From Phyllobacteriaceae bacterium UBA1940 (GTDB lineage: Bacteria; Pseudomonadota; Alphaproteobacteria; Rhizobiales; Rhizobiaceae), in contig DDFA01000008.1 of assembly GCA_002336975.1 (NCBI GenBank), positions 2,863-22,389 on the forward strand: 19,527 nt of DNA. The letters are read 5' to 3'. The position numbers and the translations under genes were made by a program. This document shows, one piece after another, positions 7,840 through 15,270 of this stretch (its first letter is position 1; each line of letters starts with the position of its first letter). A model generated the notes under the pieces. The model was not told the DNA's origin. It saw only the letters and a program-made list of their open reading frames with translations, and did no database searches.

Positions 7840-10287
7840 TCAATAAAGTCCGCCGCCGCCGGTCTGGATGACGCGGTTGGCCGAAGGCGAAATCTGCTCG
7901 GGCGCGGAGCCGGCCATTTCCGAGCCGATGACCCAATAGGTGTCGGCCGGGCCGGTGCCGGGCTTGAACGCCTCCATGATGGTGTCGGGCTCGCCTCTGG
8001 CGGCGCGCATGCCGGTCTTGCGGTTGATCGCGATCAGGGTCATGCCGTCGGGCACGCGAAAATCCACCGCCGGCTTGCCCTTGAGCGCCGTCGCCATGAA
8101 ATCCTTGAAGATCGGCGCGGCGAGACCGCCGCCGGTCGAGCCCTTGCCCATCGGGACCGGATTGTCGAAGCCCATGAACACGGCGACGACCAGGTCGGGC
8201 GTGTAGCCAATGAACCAGGCGTCCTTTTCCTCATTGGTGGTGCCGGTCTTGCCGGCGATCGGGCGGCCGAGATCGGAGAGGATGACGGCGGTGCCACGTT
8301 GCACCACGCCTTCCATCATCGAGGTGATCTGATAGGCCGTCATCGGGTCGAGCACCTGTTCGGAATTGTCGACCAGTTCGGGCTCCGGCTGGTCGACCCA
8401 GCTGGTCGCGACGCAGCCCTCGCAGCCGCGCTCGTCATGTTTGTAGACGGTCTTGCCGTAGCGGTCCTGGATACGGTCGATCATCGACGGTTTGATCTGC
8501 TTGCCGCCATTGGCGATGATCGAATAGGCCGACACCATGCGCATGACCGTGGTTTCGCCCGCGCCCAGCGACATCGGCAGATAGGGCAGCAGATTGTCGT
8601 AGATGCCGAAGCGTTCGGCGTATTCGACCACCAGCTTCATGCCCATGTCGTTGGCCAGCCGCACCGTCATCAGGTTGCGCGACCGCTCGATGCCGGCGCG
8701 AAGCGTCGACGGACCGGCCGACTGGCCGCCATAGTTCTTCGGCTCCCAGACCTGGTTGCCCTGCTTGATGGTGATCGGTGCGTCGAGCACGACGGACGCC
8801 GGGGTGTAGCCATTGTCGAGCGCCGCGGCGTAGACGAAGGGCTTGAACGCCGAACCGGGCTGACGCATCGCCTGGGTGGCGCGATTGAATTCGGATTCGG
8901 CGAAGGAGAAGCCGCCGACCATCGCCAGCACGCGGCCGGTGTGCGGGTCCATGGCGATCATTGCGCCCTCGACTTCAGGCACCTGGCGCAGCTTCCAGGC
9001 GCCATCGGCGCCCTTCTGCTCGACATAGACGACATCGCCGGGGGCAAGCACGTCGGCCGGCGACTTCGCCTTGAGACGCTTGCCGTCGACCACATGGCGC
9101 ATCGCCCAATTCATGTCCTTCGCGGAAACGGTAATCTCCTCGCGCTCCTTCGACAACGCGTCGGAGACCTCGCGGGCTGGCTGCAGGCCAAGCCGGACGC
9201 TGTCGACGCCAGCCTCGAGCACCACCGCCAGCTTCCACTCCGGCACGTCGGACAGCGCCTTGACCTCGCCCAGCGCCACGCCCCAGTCGCCGGAGATGTC
9301 GATCTTGGTCACCGGGCCGCGATAGCCGCGCAAGGTATCGTAATCGACCAGTCCGTCATGCAACGAGTTGCGGGCGATCTTCTGAAGCTCGGGATCGAGC
9401 GTGGTGCGAACCGACAGCCCGCCCTCATAGAGCGCCTTTTCGCCGTAGCGGTTGATGATCTCGCGGCGCACTTCCTCGGTGAAATACTCGCCGGCGAACA
9501 GATAGGTGCCCGAGCGGCGCGGCTTGACGTCGAGGCCGGTCGCCTTGGCCTTGGCGCCCTCTTCGCGCGACACGTAGCCATTGTCGACCATCTGGTCGAT
9601 GACCCAGTTGCGGCGCTCGATGGCGCGGTCGGCGTAGCGGAACGGGTGGTAATTCTGCGGGCCCTTGGGCAGCGCGGCGAGATAGGCCGCTTCGGCGACG
9701 GTCAGTTCGTTGACCGACTTGTCGTAGTAGGTCAGCGCCGCGCCGGCGATGCCGTAGGAGCCGAGGCCGAAAAAGATCTCGTTGAGATAGAGTTCGAGAA
9801 TGCGATCCTTGGAATAGGCCTGCTCGATGCGGAACGACAGGATCATCTCGCGGATCTTGCGGTCGTAGCTCTGGGTCGAATCGAGCAGGAAATTCTTGGC
9901 GACCTGCTGGGTGATGGTCGAGGCGCCGACCGGGCGGCGGCCGGTGCCCATGTTCTTCAGATTGGTGACCACGGCGCGGCCAAGACCGGTCAGGTCGATG
10001 CCGGGATGCTGGTAGAAATTCTTGTCCTCGGCCGACAGGAATGCCGCCTTGACGCGGTCGGGCACCGCCTGGATCGGCAGATAGAGCCGGCGCTGGTGGG
10101 CGAACTCGGCCATCAGCGCGCCGTCGGAGGCGTGAAAACGGGTGGTCACCGGCGGCTCGTATTTGGCCAGCACCTCGTAGTCGGGCAGGTCCTTGGTGAC
10201 GTGGCCGACATAAATTGCCACGCCTACCGCCGCCAGCAGCGCCAGCATCACGCCGACGCCGAAAAAATAGCCGATCAGACGAATCAT
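7840..10287 (-). CDS. mrcA: Penicillin-binding protein 1A (bifunctional transglycosylase/transpeptidase)
   Basis: The 815-residue class A PBP polymerises glycan strands from lipid II and cross-links peptide stems in the periplasm. The N-terminal membrane anchor is at about 5-27. The GT51 transglycosylase domain (about 50-225) shows catalytic E87 in FLSAEDKNFYQHPG, plus GASTITQQVAKN and RKIREMILSFRIE. The transpeptidase has S479xxK (PGSAFKPF), S536-R537-N538 and K680-T681-G682 (AGKTGTTNEEKDAWFIGY). An OB-like domain lies between (about 310-440), as in the PBP1A branch. ATG at 10287 has GGGAG five bases upstream. It follows the amidase gene on the same strand, so synthesis and hydrolysis of septal or polar wall may be jointly expressed, although a 205-base gap leaves room for a separate promoter. 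Confidence 0.95.
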   Translation of the reverse strand: MIRLIGYFFGVGVMLALLAAVGVAIYVGHVTKDLPDYEVLAKYEPPVTTRFHASDGALMAEFAHQRRLYLPIQAVPDRVKAAFLSAEDKNFYQHPGIDLTGLGRAVVTNLKNMGTGRRPVGASTITQQVAKNFLLDSTQSYDRKIREMILSFRIEQAYSKDRILELYLNEIFFGLGSYGIAGAALTYYDKSVNELTVAEAAYLAALPKGPQNYHPFRYADRAIERRNWVIDQMVDNGYVSREEGAKAKATGLDVKPRRSGTYLFAGEYFTEEVRREIINRYGEKALYEGGLSVRTTLDPELQKIARNSLHDGLVDYDTLRGYRGPVTKIDISGDWGVALGEVKALSDVPEWKLAVVLEAGVDSVRLGLQPAREVSDALSKEREEITVSAKDMNWAMRHVVDGKRLKAKSPADVLAPGDVVYVEQKGADGAWKLRQVPEVEGAMIAMDPHTGRVLAMVGGFSFAESEFNRATQAMRQPGSAFKPFVYAAALDNGYTPASVVLDAPITIKQGNQVWEPKNYGGQSAGPSTLRAGIERSRNLMTVRLANDMGMKLVVEYAERFGIYDNLLPYLPMSLGAGETTVMRMVSAYSIIANGGKQIKPSMIDRIQDRYGKTVYKHDERGCEGCVATSWVDQPEPELVDNSEQVLDPMTAYQITSMMEGVVQRGTAVILSDLGRPIAGKTGTTNEEKDAWFIGYTPDLVVAVFMGFDNPVPMGKGSTGGGLAAPIFKDFMATALKGKPAVDFRVPDGMTLIAINRKTGMRAARGEPDTIMEAFKPGTGPADTYWVIGSEMAGSAPEQISPSANRVIQTGGGGLY

Positions 10288-10470
10288 GCCTGCTCCCGTC
10301 CCCTGCGCCCGGCAAGGGCATGCAACGCCGCGTTTCCACCGCTATGATGGCAGTCGAATTGCGACCGATATGAATAAAGCATGTGGGCAAATTGCGGCGG
10401 AAGGCCGCGAATGCAAGGTCTGGCCGAAAGAAGTGCCGCCGGTGTGCCCCTGGCGCAACGCATCCACTTC

Positions 10471-10484
10471 GCGCCGGCCGGCGC
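10471..10484. repeat. Perfect 14-bp palindrome after the amidase gene
   Basis: GCGCCGGCCGGCGC lies 9 bases past the amidase stop codon, in the 205-base gap 10288-10492 before the PBP1A gene. In RNA it is a G+C-rich stem but has no loop bases of its own and no T-run, so it is only a weak candidate for a transcript end. I see no gene and no clear promoter in the rest of this gap. Confidence 0.25.
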
Positions 10485-10492
10485 GCGGACCG

Positions 10493-11743
10493 TCATCCCC
10501 CCGCCCTCATCCGGGCAGCCGCAAAACCCGCCACCGCCGAGGCGATTCCGTCGGCGGCCTTGCTGCGCCATTCGGGATCTTTCAGCCTGGCCTCGTCGCG
10601 CTCCGACGACAAATAGCCGAGTTCGACCAGAACCGACGGCACGTCGGGGGCCTTGAGCACCCTGAAACCGGCGGAACGGTGTGGATTGCGGATCAGGTCT
10701 ATCTGGCCGGTCAGTTCGCCGACCAGCGAGCGCGCGAACCGCACCGAAAAGCTGTTGGTTTCGCGGCGGATCAGGTCGACGAGAATGTCGGCGACGTCGT
10801 GATTGTCCTCGCCGACGTCGAAACCGGCCATGGCGTCGGCCAGGTTTTCGCGGTCGGCCAGCGCCTGGGCCTCGTGGTCGCTCGCCCGGTCGGAGACGGT
10901 GTAGACGGTCGCGCCGTGGACGCCGCCGACGCGGATCGTGTCGGCATGGATGGAGATGAACAGGTCGGCATTGCCCTGGCGGGCGATCCTGACCCGCTCG
11001 TCGAGGCGCAGAAACTCGTCGGTTTCGCGGGTCATGACGACGTCGTAGAGGCCGCCTTGCGACAGCCGCTGCTTCAATTCGAGCGCAAACGCCAGGGTAA
11101 TGTCCTTTTCGGAGGTGCCGCCTTTGCTGGCCGCGCCGCCGTCGATGCCGCCATGGCCTGGATCGATGGCGATGGTGAATTTTTTGGCGGCAGGCGCCTG
11201 GTGGGCGCCCAGCCTGTCGCCCTTTGGCGCGGCGGTCGACCCGGTCTTGTCCGCCTGGGCGGCGAGCGCGGTTTCGAACTCGGCTTCGCTGGCGGCGACA
11301 AGGTCGAGCGAGATGCGGTGGCCCGGCCTGCCCTCGTTTGGCGCTATGTCAAATCCGTCGACCCTGAACGGGCCCTTGCCGCCGATGATCAGCCGCGACG
11401 TTCCCGCATCGAGATGACCGTAGCGCACCGTCGTCACCAGGCCGGTCGGCTTCAGCGCCTGAGGATCGATGGCGAAGACGCTTTCGGGAACGTCGACGAC
11501 GAGCCGGTGCGGATTGCGCAGCATGAACCAGCGGGTGAGCGGCTCGCGGTCGAATTCGAGCACGATGCGGGTGCGGGCAGCGTCGCCGGACATCTTGAAG
11601 CCCGAGGCGCGCAAAACCTCGCCGGCCGCCGCGCCGCCGGCCAGCCAGACGCCGGCGCACAGGCACAGCAAGGCCGCAGCCAGGCGCCAGCCCGGCGCGG
11701 CCCGGTCAGCGCCGGTGATCTGATGGCCCAATTGCATCCGCAC
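10493..11743 (-). CDS. amiC: N-acetylmuramoyl-L-alanine amidase (Amidase_3 with AMIN domain), AmiC-type
   Basis: This periplasmic zinc amidase cleaves the MurNAc-L-Ala bond for daughter-cell separation. The 416-residue product has a signal segment (about 18-40, WRLAAALLCLCAGVWLAGG), an AMIN peptidoglycan/septum-targeting domain (about 42-150) and an Amidase_3 domain (about 190-410). Zinc ligands and catalytic residues are visible: H197 (IDPGHGGIDGG), E212 (TSEKD), H266 (SIHADT) and E374 (VLVELGYLSS). The start is GTG at 11743, with AGGA ten bases upstream; an ATG two codons in is too far from it. AmiA, AmiB and AmiC share this architecture, so the symbol is approximate. It leads the amidase-PBP1A-prfB strand run. 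Confidence 0.92.
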   Translation of the reverse strand: MRMQLGHQITGADRAAPGWRLAAALLCLCAGVWLAGGAAAGEVLRASGFKMSGDAARTRIVLEFDREPLTRWFMLRNPHRLVVDVPESVFAIDPQALKPTGLVTTVRYGHLDAGTSRLIIGGKGPFRVDGFDIAPNEGRPGHRISLDLVAASEAEFETALAAQADKTGSTAAPKGDRLGAHQAPAAKKFTIAIDPGHGGIDGGAASKGGTSEKDITLAFALELKQRLSQGGLYDVVMTRETDEFLRLDERVRIARQGNADLFISIHADTIRVGGVHGATVYTVSDRASDHEAQALADRENLADAMAGFDVGEDNHDVADILVDLIRRETNSFSVRFARSLVGELTGQIDLIRNPHRSAGFRVLKAPDVPSVLVELGYLSSERDEARLKDPEWRSKAADGIASAVAGFAAARMRAGG

Positions 11744-11806
11744 TTGGCAGTCTTCCTGTTTTCACCGCGTCCTGGCCGCCGTCTTGTTAACGAATCGTAG
11801 CGATCG

Positions 11807-11814
11807 ATGGTTAA
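11807..11814 (-). promoter_or_regulatory. CtrA-like half site upstream of the amidase
   Basis: On the minus strand the bases read TTAACCAT, a perfect match to a CtrA half-site octamer, 64-71 bases upstream of the amidase start. A second TTAAC follows 20 bases downstream (11790-11786), so the canonical TTAA-N7-TTAA spacing is absent. Cell-cycle control of a division amidase would make sense, but the motif is short and the call is tentative. Confidence 0.3.
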
Positions 11815-11881
11815 CCAAGCCTTGCGAAACGCCCTTCCGCAGCCCATTTGAACGGCAGTTTGCCGACTTCCGAAAACAGGG

Positions 11882-11910
11882 TTGCCATCGCACCTGTCAA
11901 ATCATAAAAG
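11882..11910 (+). promoter_or_regulatory. Candidate rne promoter
   Basis: TTGCCA (5 of 6 to TTGACA), a 17-base spacer and TAAAAG (4 of 6 to TATAAT) lie in the least G+C-rich part of the gap. Transcription would start near 11917, giving a leader of about 450 bases before the rne ATG. Other promoters nearer the gene cannot be excluded. Confidence 0.35.
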
Positions 11911-12366
11911 CGAACCAAGGTCTCTTCAATGGCCGGATCTCTGCGGCGCTGCGGCCTCCAAGTCCTCACAATTGTAGGCTTGCCATCGCGGCCACGGATC
12001 ATCCGCTATTGGCCGAAGGGATTTTTGAGAGTTTCTTCAGGGCGTTTCCGGCTTTCGGAAATCCTGTTTGTGAGGAAAACGGCTGGACGGCATGCGCCGC
12101 CTGCCGGCTCTGTGCGAGCAAAATGAGCTGGTCCGGGTCAAGCCGGGCCAAATATGAACAACGGTCCAAGACGCAAATTATGTTTGCAGCCGAATCGATC
12201 CTCGACACCTGGAGCTCCCGCGCCGAAATGGCCGCGGGCTTGCAGGCGAAGACGGCGTCGGCTGCGCGTCCGGACGCCAATTTATCCGCCGCCTTGAATT
12301 TTGGTCTTCGCAGGCGCGCCGACGCGCGCCCCGGAGCGGTTCGGAGCGGCGGGAGGACAAATTCCC

Positions 12367-15201
12367 ATGCCCAACAAAATGTTGATCGATGCCTCCCATC
12401 CGGAGGAAACGCGGGTCGTCGTAACCAAGGGTAACCGGATCGAAGAATTCGACTTCGAATCCAGCGACAAGAAACAGCTTCGCGGAAACATCTACCTGGC
12501 CCGCGTCACCCGGGTCGAGCCGTCGCTTCAGGCCGCCTTTGTCGAATATGGCGGCAATCGCCACGGCTTCCTCGCCTTCAGCGAAATCCATCCCGACTAT
12601 TACCAGATCCCGCTCGCCGACCGTCAGGCGCTGCTCAAGGCCGACGCCGAGCACCATGACGAGGAAGACGACGAGGACAAGGGGCGCGGCAAGCGCCGCC
12701 GCGACGGCAAGAGCCGGTCGCGCAACAGCGACAAGTCGCGCCGCGGCGGGGCCAAGGCCAGCGCCGAGGACGCAACCTCCGAGGACGAGAACGACGCCGC
12801 CAGGCTCGACGCCGACGCCGCCGAGGCGCAGGCCGAGGAGGCCCGCATCGACAAAGCGGCCGCCGAGGACGCGGTCGACGCGGTCGAACCGGACCATGAC
12901 GACGAGCCGGGTCCGACGACGATGCTGGCCGAGGTCGAGGCCGACGAGATTTCCGAAACCCCCGACGAGGCGCGCGCCAAGAACGACGGCGACGGCGAAG
13001 GCGGCGAGATCGAAGAAGTGTCGTCGGGATCGAACGGCGACGAGGACGTCGAATCGGTCGGCGCCGAGGACGCGCTCGAGGAACTGCCGAGCCGCCGCTC
13101 GGCCCCGCGCCGCCACTACAAGATCCAGGAAGTGATCAAGCGCCGGCAGATCCTGCTGGTGCAGGTGGTCAAGGAAGAACGCGGCAACAAGGGCGCGGCG
13201 CTGACCACCTATCTGTCGCTGGCCGGCCGCTATTCGGTGCTGATGCCCAACACGGCGCGCGGCGGCGGCATTTCGCGCAAGATCACCTCGGCGGTCGACC
13301 GCAAGCGGCTGAAGGATCTGGTGCAGGATCTGGAAGTGCCGCAGGGCATGGGCGTGATCCTGCGCACCGCCGGCGCCAACCGTACCAAGGCGGAAATCAA
13401 GCGCGACTACGAATATCTGATGCGGATGTGGGAGAACGTGCGCACGCTGACGCTGGAATCGACCGCGCCGGCGCTGGTCTACGAGGAAGGCAGCCTGATC
13501 AAGCGGTCGGTGCGCGACCTTTACAACAAGGACATCGAGGAAATCCTGGTCGCCGGCGATAACGGCTATCGCGAGGCCAAGGATTTCATGCGCATGCTGA
13601 TGCCGAGCCACGCCAAGGTGGTGCAGCCCTACAAGGACGTGGTGCCGATCTTTGCCCGCAACGGCATCGAGGCGCAGCTCGACCGGATGCTGCAGCCGCA
13701 GGTGACGCTGAAGTCGGGCGGCTACATCATCATCAACCAGACCGAGGCGCTGGTCTCGATCGACGTCAACTCCGGCCGCTCGACGCGTGAACACTCGATC
13801 GAGGAAACCGCGCTGCACACCAATCTGGAGGCGGCCGAAGAGGTGGCGCGCCAGCTGCGCCTGCGCGACCTCGCCGGCCTGATCGTGATCGACTTCATCG
13901 ACATGGAGGAAAACCGCAACAACCGCGCGGTCGAAAAACGCCTCAAGGATCACCTCAAGAACGACCGCGCGCGCATCCAGGTCGGCCGCATCTCGCATTT
14001 CGGCCTGATGGAAATGTCGCGCCAGCGCATCCGCGCCTCGGTGCTCGAATCGACCATGAAGCCGTGCCCGCATTGCGGCGGCGCCGGCCATATCCGGTCG
14101 GATTCGTCGGTGGCGCTGCATGTGGTCCGCGCCATCGAGGAATTTTTGATCAAGGACGCGCGCAACCACATCACCGTGCGCACGCCCACCGCCACCGCGC
14201 TCTATGTGCTCAACCACAAGCGCCGCAACCTGACCGATCTTGAAGAACGGTTCGGGCTGACCATCGGCATCGAAGCCGATGAAACGCTCGGCGCGCAGCT
14301 CTATTCGATCACGCGCGGCGCGCCGGTCGAACGGCCGGTGATCACCACCATCACCGACCTGCCGTCGGTCACCCACGTCGTCGACGAGATCGACGAGGAG
14401 GAGATCGTCGAGGCCGAGAGCGAGGCCGGCGAGCAGGAACGCTCCGACAGCGCCGCTCCGGCCAAGGCCGAGGACGGCGAAGACGGCGCGCGCCGCAAAC
14501 GCCGCCGCCGCCGCCGCCGTCGCGGCGGACGCGATCGCGAGACCGGCGAGCGTTCGGCGGAAACGCAGGCCTCTGACGAGGACGGCGACGCGGAAGGCGA
14601 CGCTGACGGCGAGACCGACGACGCCGTGGAAGAGGCCGTCGAGGTTGAAGCCGAGGCCGAGGCGGCGGTGAACGCCGACGAGGCGGTCGAGGACGAGGCC
14701 GGCGACGACGATGGCGAGCGCCGCAAGCGCCGCCGCGGCAAGCGCGGCGGCCGCCGCAACCGCAAGGACGAGGACGAGGGTTCGGCGGATGCCGCCGAGA
14801 CCGAGGCTGCGGAAACCGTCGAAATTGTAGAAGCCGCCGCAGAAGTTCCGGTCGAAGCCGTGACCGAAGAGGTCGAGGCCAAGCCGGCCAAGCCCAAGCG
14901 CGCGCCGCGCAAGACCAAGGCCGCCGCCGCCAAGGCAGAAGCCGAGCAGGCCGCCGCCGAGGCTGCGACGCCCGAACCGGTGATCGCGGATGCGCAGGCC
15001 GATCCTGTCGCCGAGGAGAAGCAAGCGGCCGCGCCTGTCGCGAAAGCGGCCGCACCGCGCCGAGCCTCGCGGCGTCGCGCCGACGCCGAGGATGTCGCGC
15101 CGACGGCCGAGCCGAAAGTCGTCTCGACCGTATCGGAAGAGGCCGCAGCCGCCGAAAAGCCGAAAAAAGGCGGCTGGTGGCAGCGCAAGAGCTTTTTCTA
15201 G
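12367..15201 (+). CDS. rne: Ribonuclease E (Rne/Rng family)
   Basis: This endoribonuclease processes rRNA and tRNA and starts mRNA decay, and it scaffolds the degradosome. The 944-residue product starts at ATG 12367 with GGGAGGA (12351-12357) nine bases upstream. The S1 domain begins at about 35 (RGNIYLARVTRVEPSLQAAF) and is split by a roughly 150-residue Asp/Glu/Arg-rich insertion (about 97-249). Catalytic metal ligands are D466 (SIDVNSG) and D509 (VIDFIDM), 43 apart as in E. coli. The Zn-link is C567-PH-C570, 101 residues after the first Asp as in E. coli. The C-terminal half alternates acidic blocks with arginine-rich RNA-binding tracts and ends EKPKKGGWWQRKSFF, resembling the GWW peptide by which Caulobacter RNase E binds PNPase. 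A terminator follows. Confidence 0.96.
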   Translation: MPNKMLIDASHPEETRVVVTKGNRIEEFDFESSDKKQLRGNIYLARVTRVEPSLQAAFVEYGGNRHGFLAFSEIHPDYYQIPLADRQALLKADAEHHDEEDDEDKGRGKRRRDGKSRSRNSDKSRRGGAKASAEDATSEDENDAARLDADAAEAQAEEARIDKAAAEDAVDAVEPDHDDEPGPTTMLAEVEADEISETPDEARAKNDGDGEGGEIEEVSSGSNGDEDVESVGAEDALEELPSRRSAPRRHYKIQEVIKRRQILLVQVVKEERGNKGAALTTYLSLAGRYSVLMPNTARGGGISRKITSAVDRKRLKDLVQDLEVPQGMGVILRTAGANRTKAEIKRDYEYLMRMWENVRTLTLESTAPALVYEEGSLIKRSVRDLYNKDIEEILVAGDNGYREAKDFMRMLMPSHAKVVQPYKDVVPIFARNGIEAQLDRMLQPQVTLKSGGYIIINQTEALVSIDVNSGRSTREHSIEETALHTNLEAAEEVARQLRLRDLAGLIVIDFIDMEENRNNRAVEKRLKDHLKNDRARIQVGRISHFGLMEMSRQRIRASVLESTMKPCPHCGGAGHIRSDSSVALHVVRAIEEFLIKDARNHITVRTPTATALYVLNHKRRNLTDLEERFGLTIGIEADETLGAQLYSITRGAPVERPVITTITDLPSVTHVVDEIDEEEIVEAESEAGEQERSDSAAPAKAEDGEDGARRKRRRRRRRRGGRDRETGERSAETQASDEDGDAEGDADGETDDAVEEAVEVEAEAEAAVNADEAVEDEAGDDDGERRKRRRGKRGGRRNRKDEDEGSADAAETEAAETVEIVEAAAEVPVEAVTEEVEAKPAKPKRAPRKTKAAAAKAEAEQAAAEAATPEPVIADAQADPVAEEKQAAAPVAKAAAPRRASRRRADAEDVAPTAEPKVVSTVSEEAAAAEKPKKGGWWQRKSFF

Positions 15202-15208
15202 GCTCCCC

Positions 15209-15223
15209 TCAGATCGGATCTGA
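15209..15223. repeat. Perfect 15-base inverted repeat after rne
   Basis: TCAGATC-G-GATCTGA begins eight bases after the rne stop codon, immediately before the terminator. A 7-bp stem with a one-base loop cannot fold fully in RNA, so in vivo it would open a larger loop. It may be part of the 3' end structure or a chance palindrome. Confidence 0.3.
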
Positions 15224-15227
15224 ACAG

Positions 15228-15256
15228 AAACGCCGGGCCACAAGCCCGGCGTTTTT
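15228..15256 (+). terminator. Intrinsic terminator of rne
   Basis: AAACGCCGGGC, loop CACAA, GCCCGGCGTTTTT: an 11-bp perfect stem followed by a T-run, 27 bases after the rne stop. The A-run on the left arm makes it able to work on the minus strand as well, for the converging aminotransferase gene that stops at 15271. This is the clearest terminator in the window. Confidence 0.92.
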
Positions 15257-15270
15257 CGTCGGGGCCCCAG

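Larger units (their letters stand above)
11744..12366. other. Gene-free 623-base region: amidase promoter plus long rne leader
   Basis: No ORF here has codon use, ribosome-binding site or family resemblance expected of a gene. It is less G+C-rich than its flanks in the middle. Visible elements are TTAACCAT on the minus strand near 11810, a candidate plus-strand promoter at 11882-11910, a TTTCCG/CGGAAA hairpin at 12045-12061, a GGCGCG/CGCGCC stem at 12313-12330 and a tandem CGGAGCGG at 12332 and 12342 just before the rne ribosome-binding site. A long structured leader is the rule for RNase E genes that control their own mRNA (known in E. coli), and I infer the same here. Confidence 0.5.

Noticed and set aside
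7717..10347. An 876-codon open frame on the plus strand opposite PBP1A
   Set aside because: It is a mirror of the PBP1A codon bias, with His/Arg/Asp/Gly-rich meaningless sequence, no ribosome-binding site and no family resemblance.
10288..10492. Small gene between the amidase and PBP1A genes
   Set aside because: Frames across this gap on both strands lack a ribosome-binding site or recognisable product; treated as intergenic.
11999..12280. A 93-codon minus-strand frame in the rne leader
   Set aside because: No ribosome-binding site, no recognisable family, and it would run antisense to the expected leader; kept as noncoding.
11784..12434. A 216-codon open frame across the rne leader
   Set aside because: It overlaps the start of rne in another frame, has no ribosome-binding site, and its sequence looks like translated noncoding DNA.
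14500..14760. Repeat-like arginine/aspartate-coding tracts in the 3' half of rne
   Set aside because: They look like DNA repeats (GCCGCC and GAGGCC runs) but are explained by low-complexity protein sequence under high G+C; not a separate repeat element.
12178..15243. A 1021-codon open frame on the minus strand opposite rne
   Set aside because: It lies antisense to an unambiguous RNase E with all catalytic residues. Its composition (runs of Ala, Leu, Gly, Arg, Asp) is what the complement of high-G+C third-position-biased codons gives, and no domain is recognisable.
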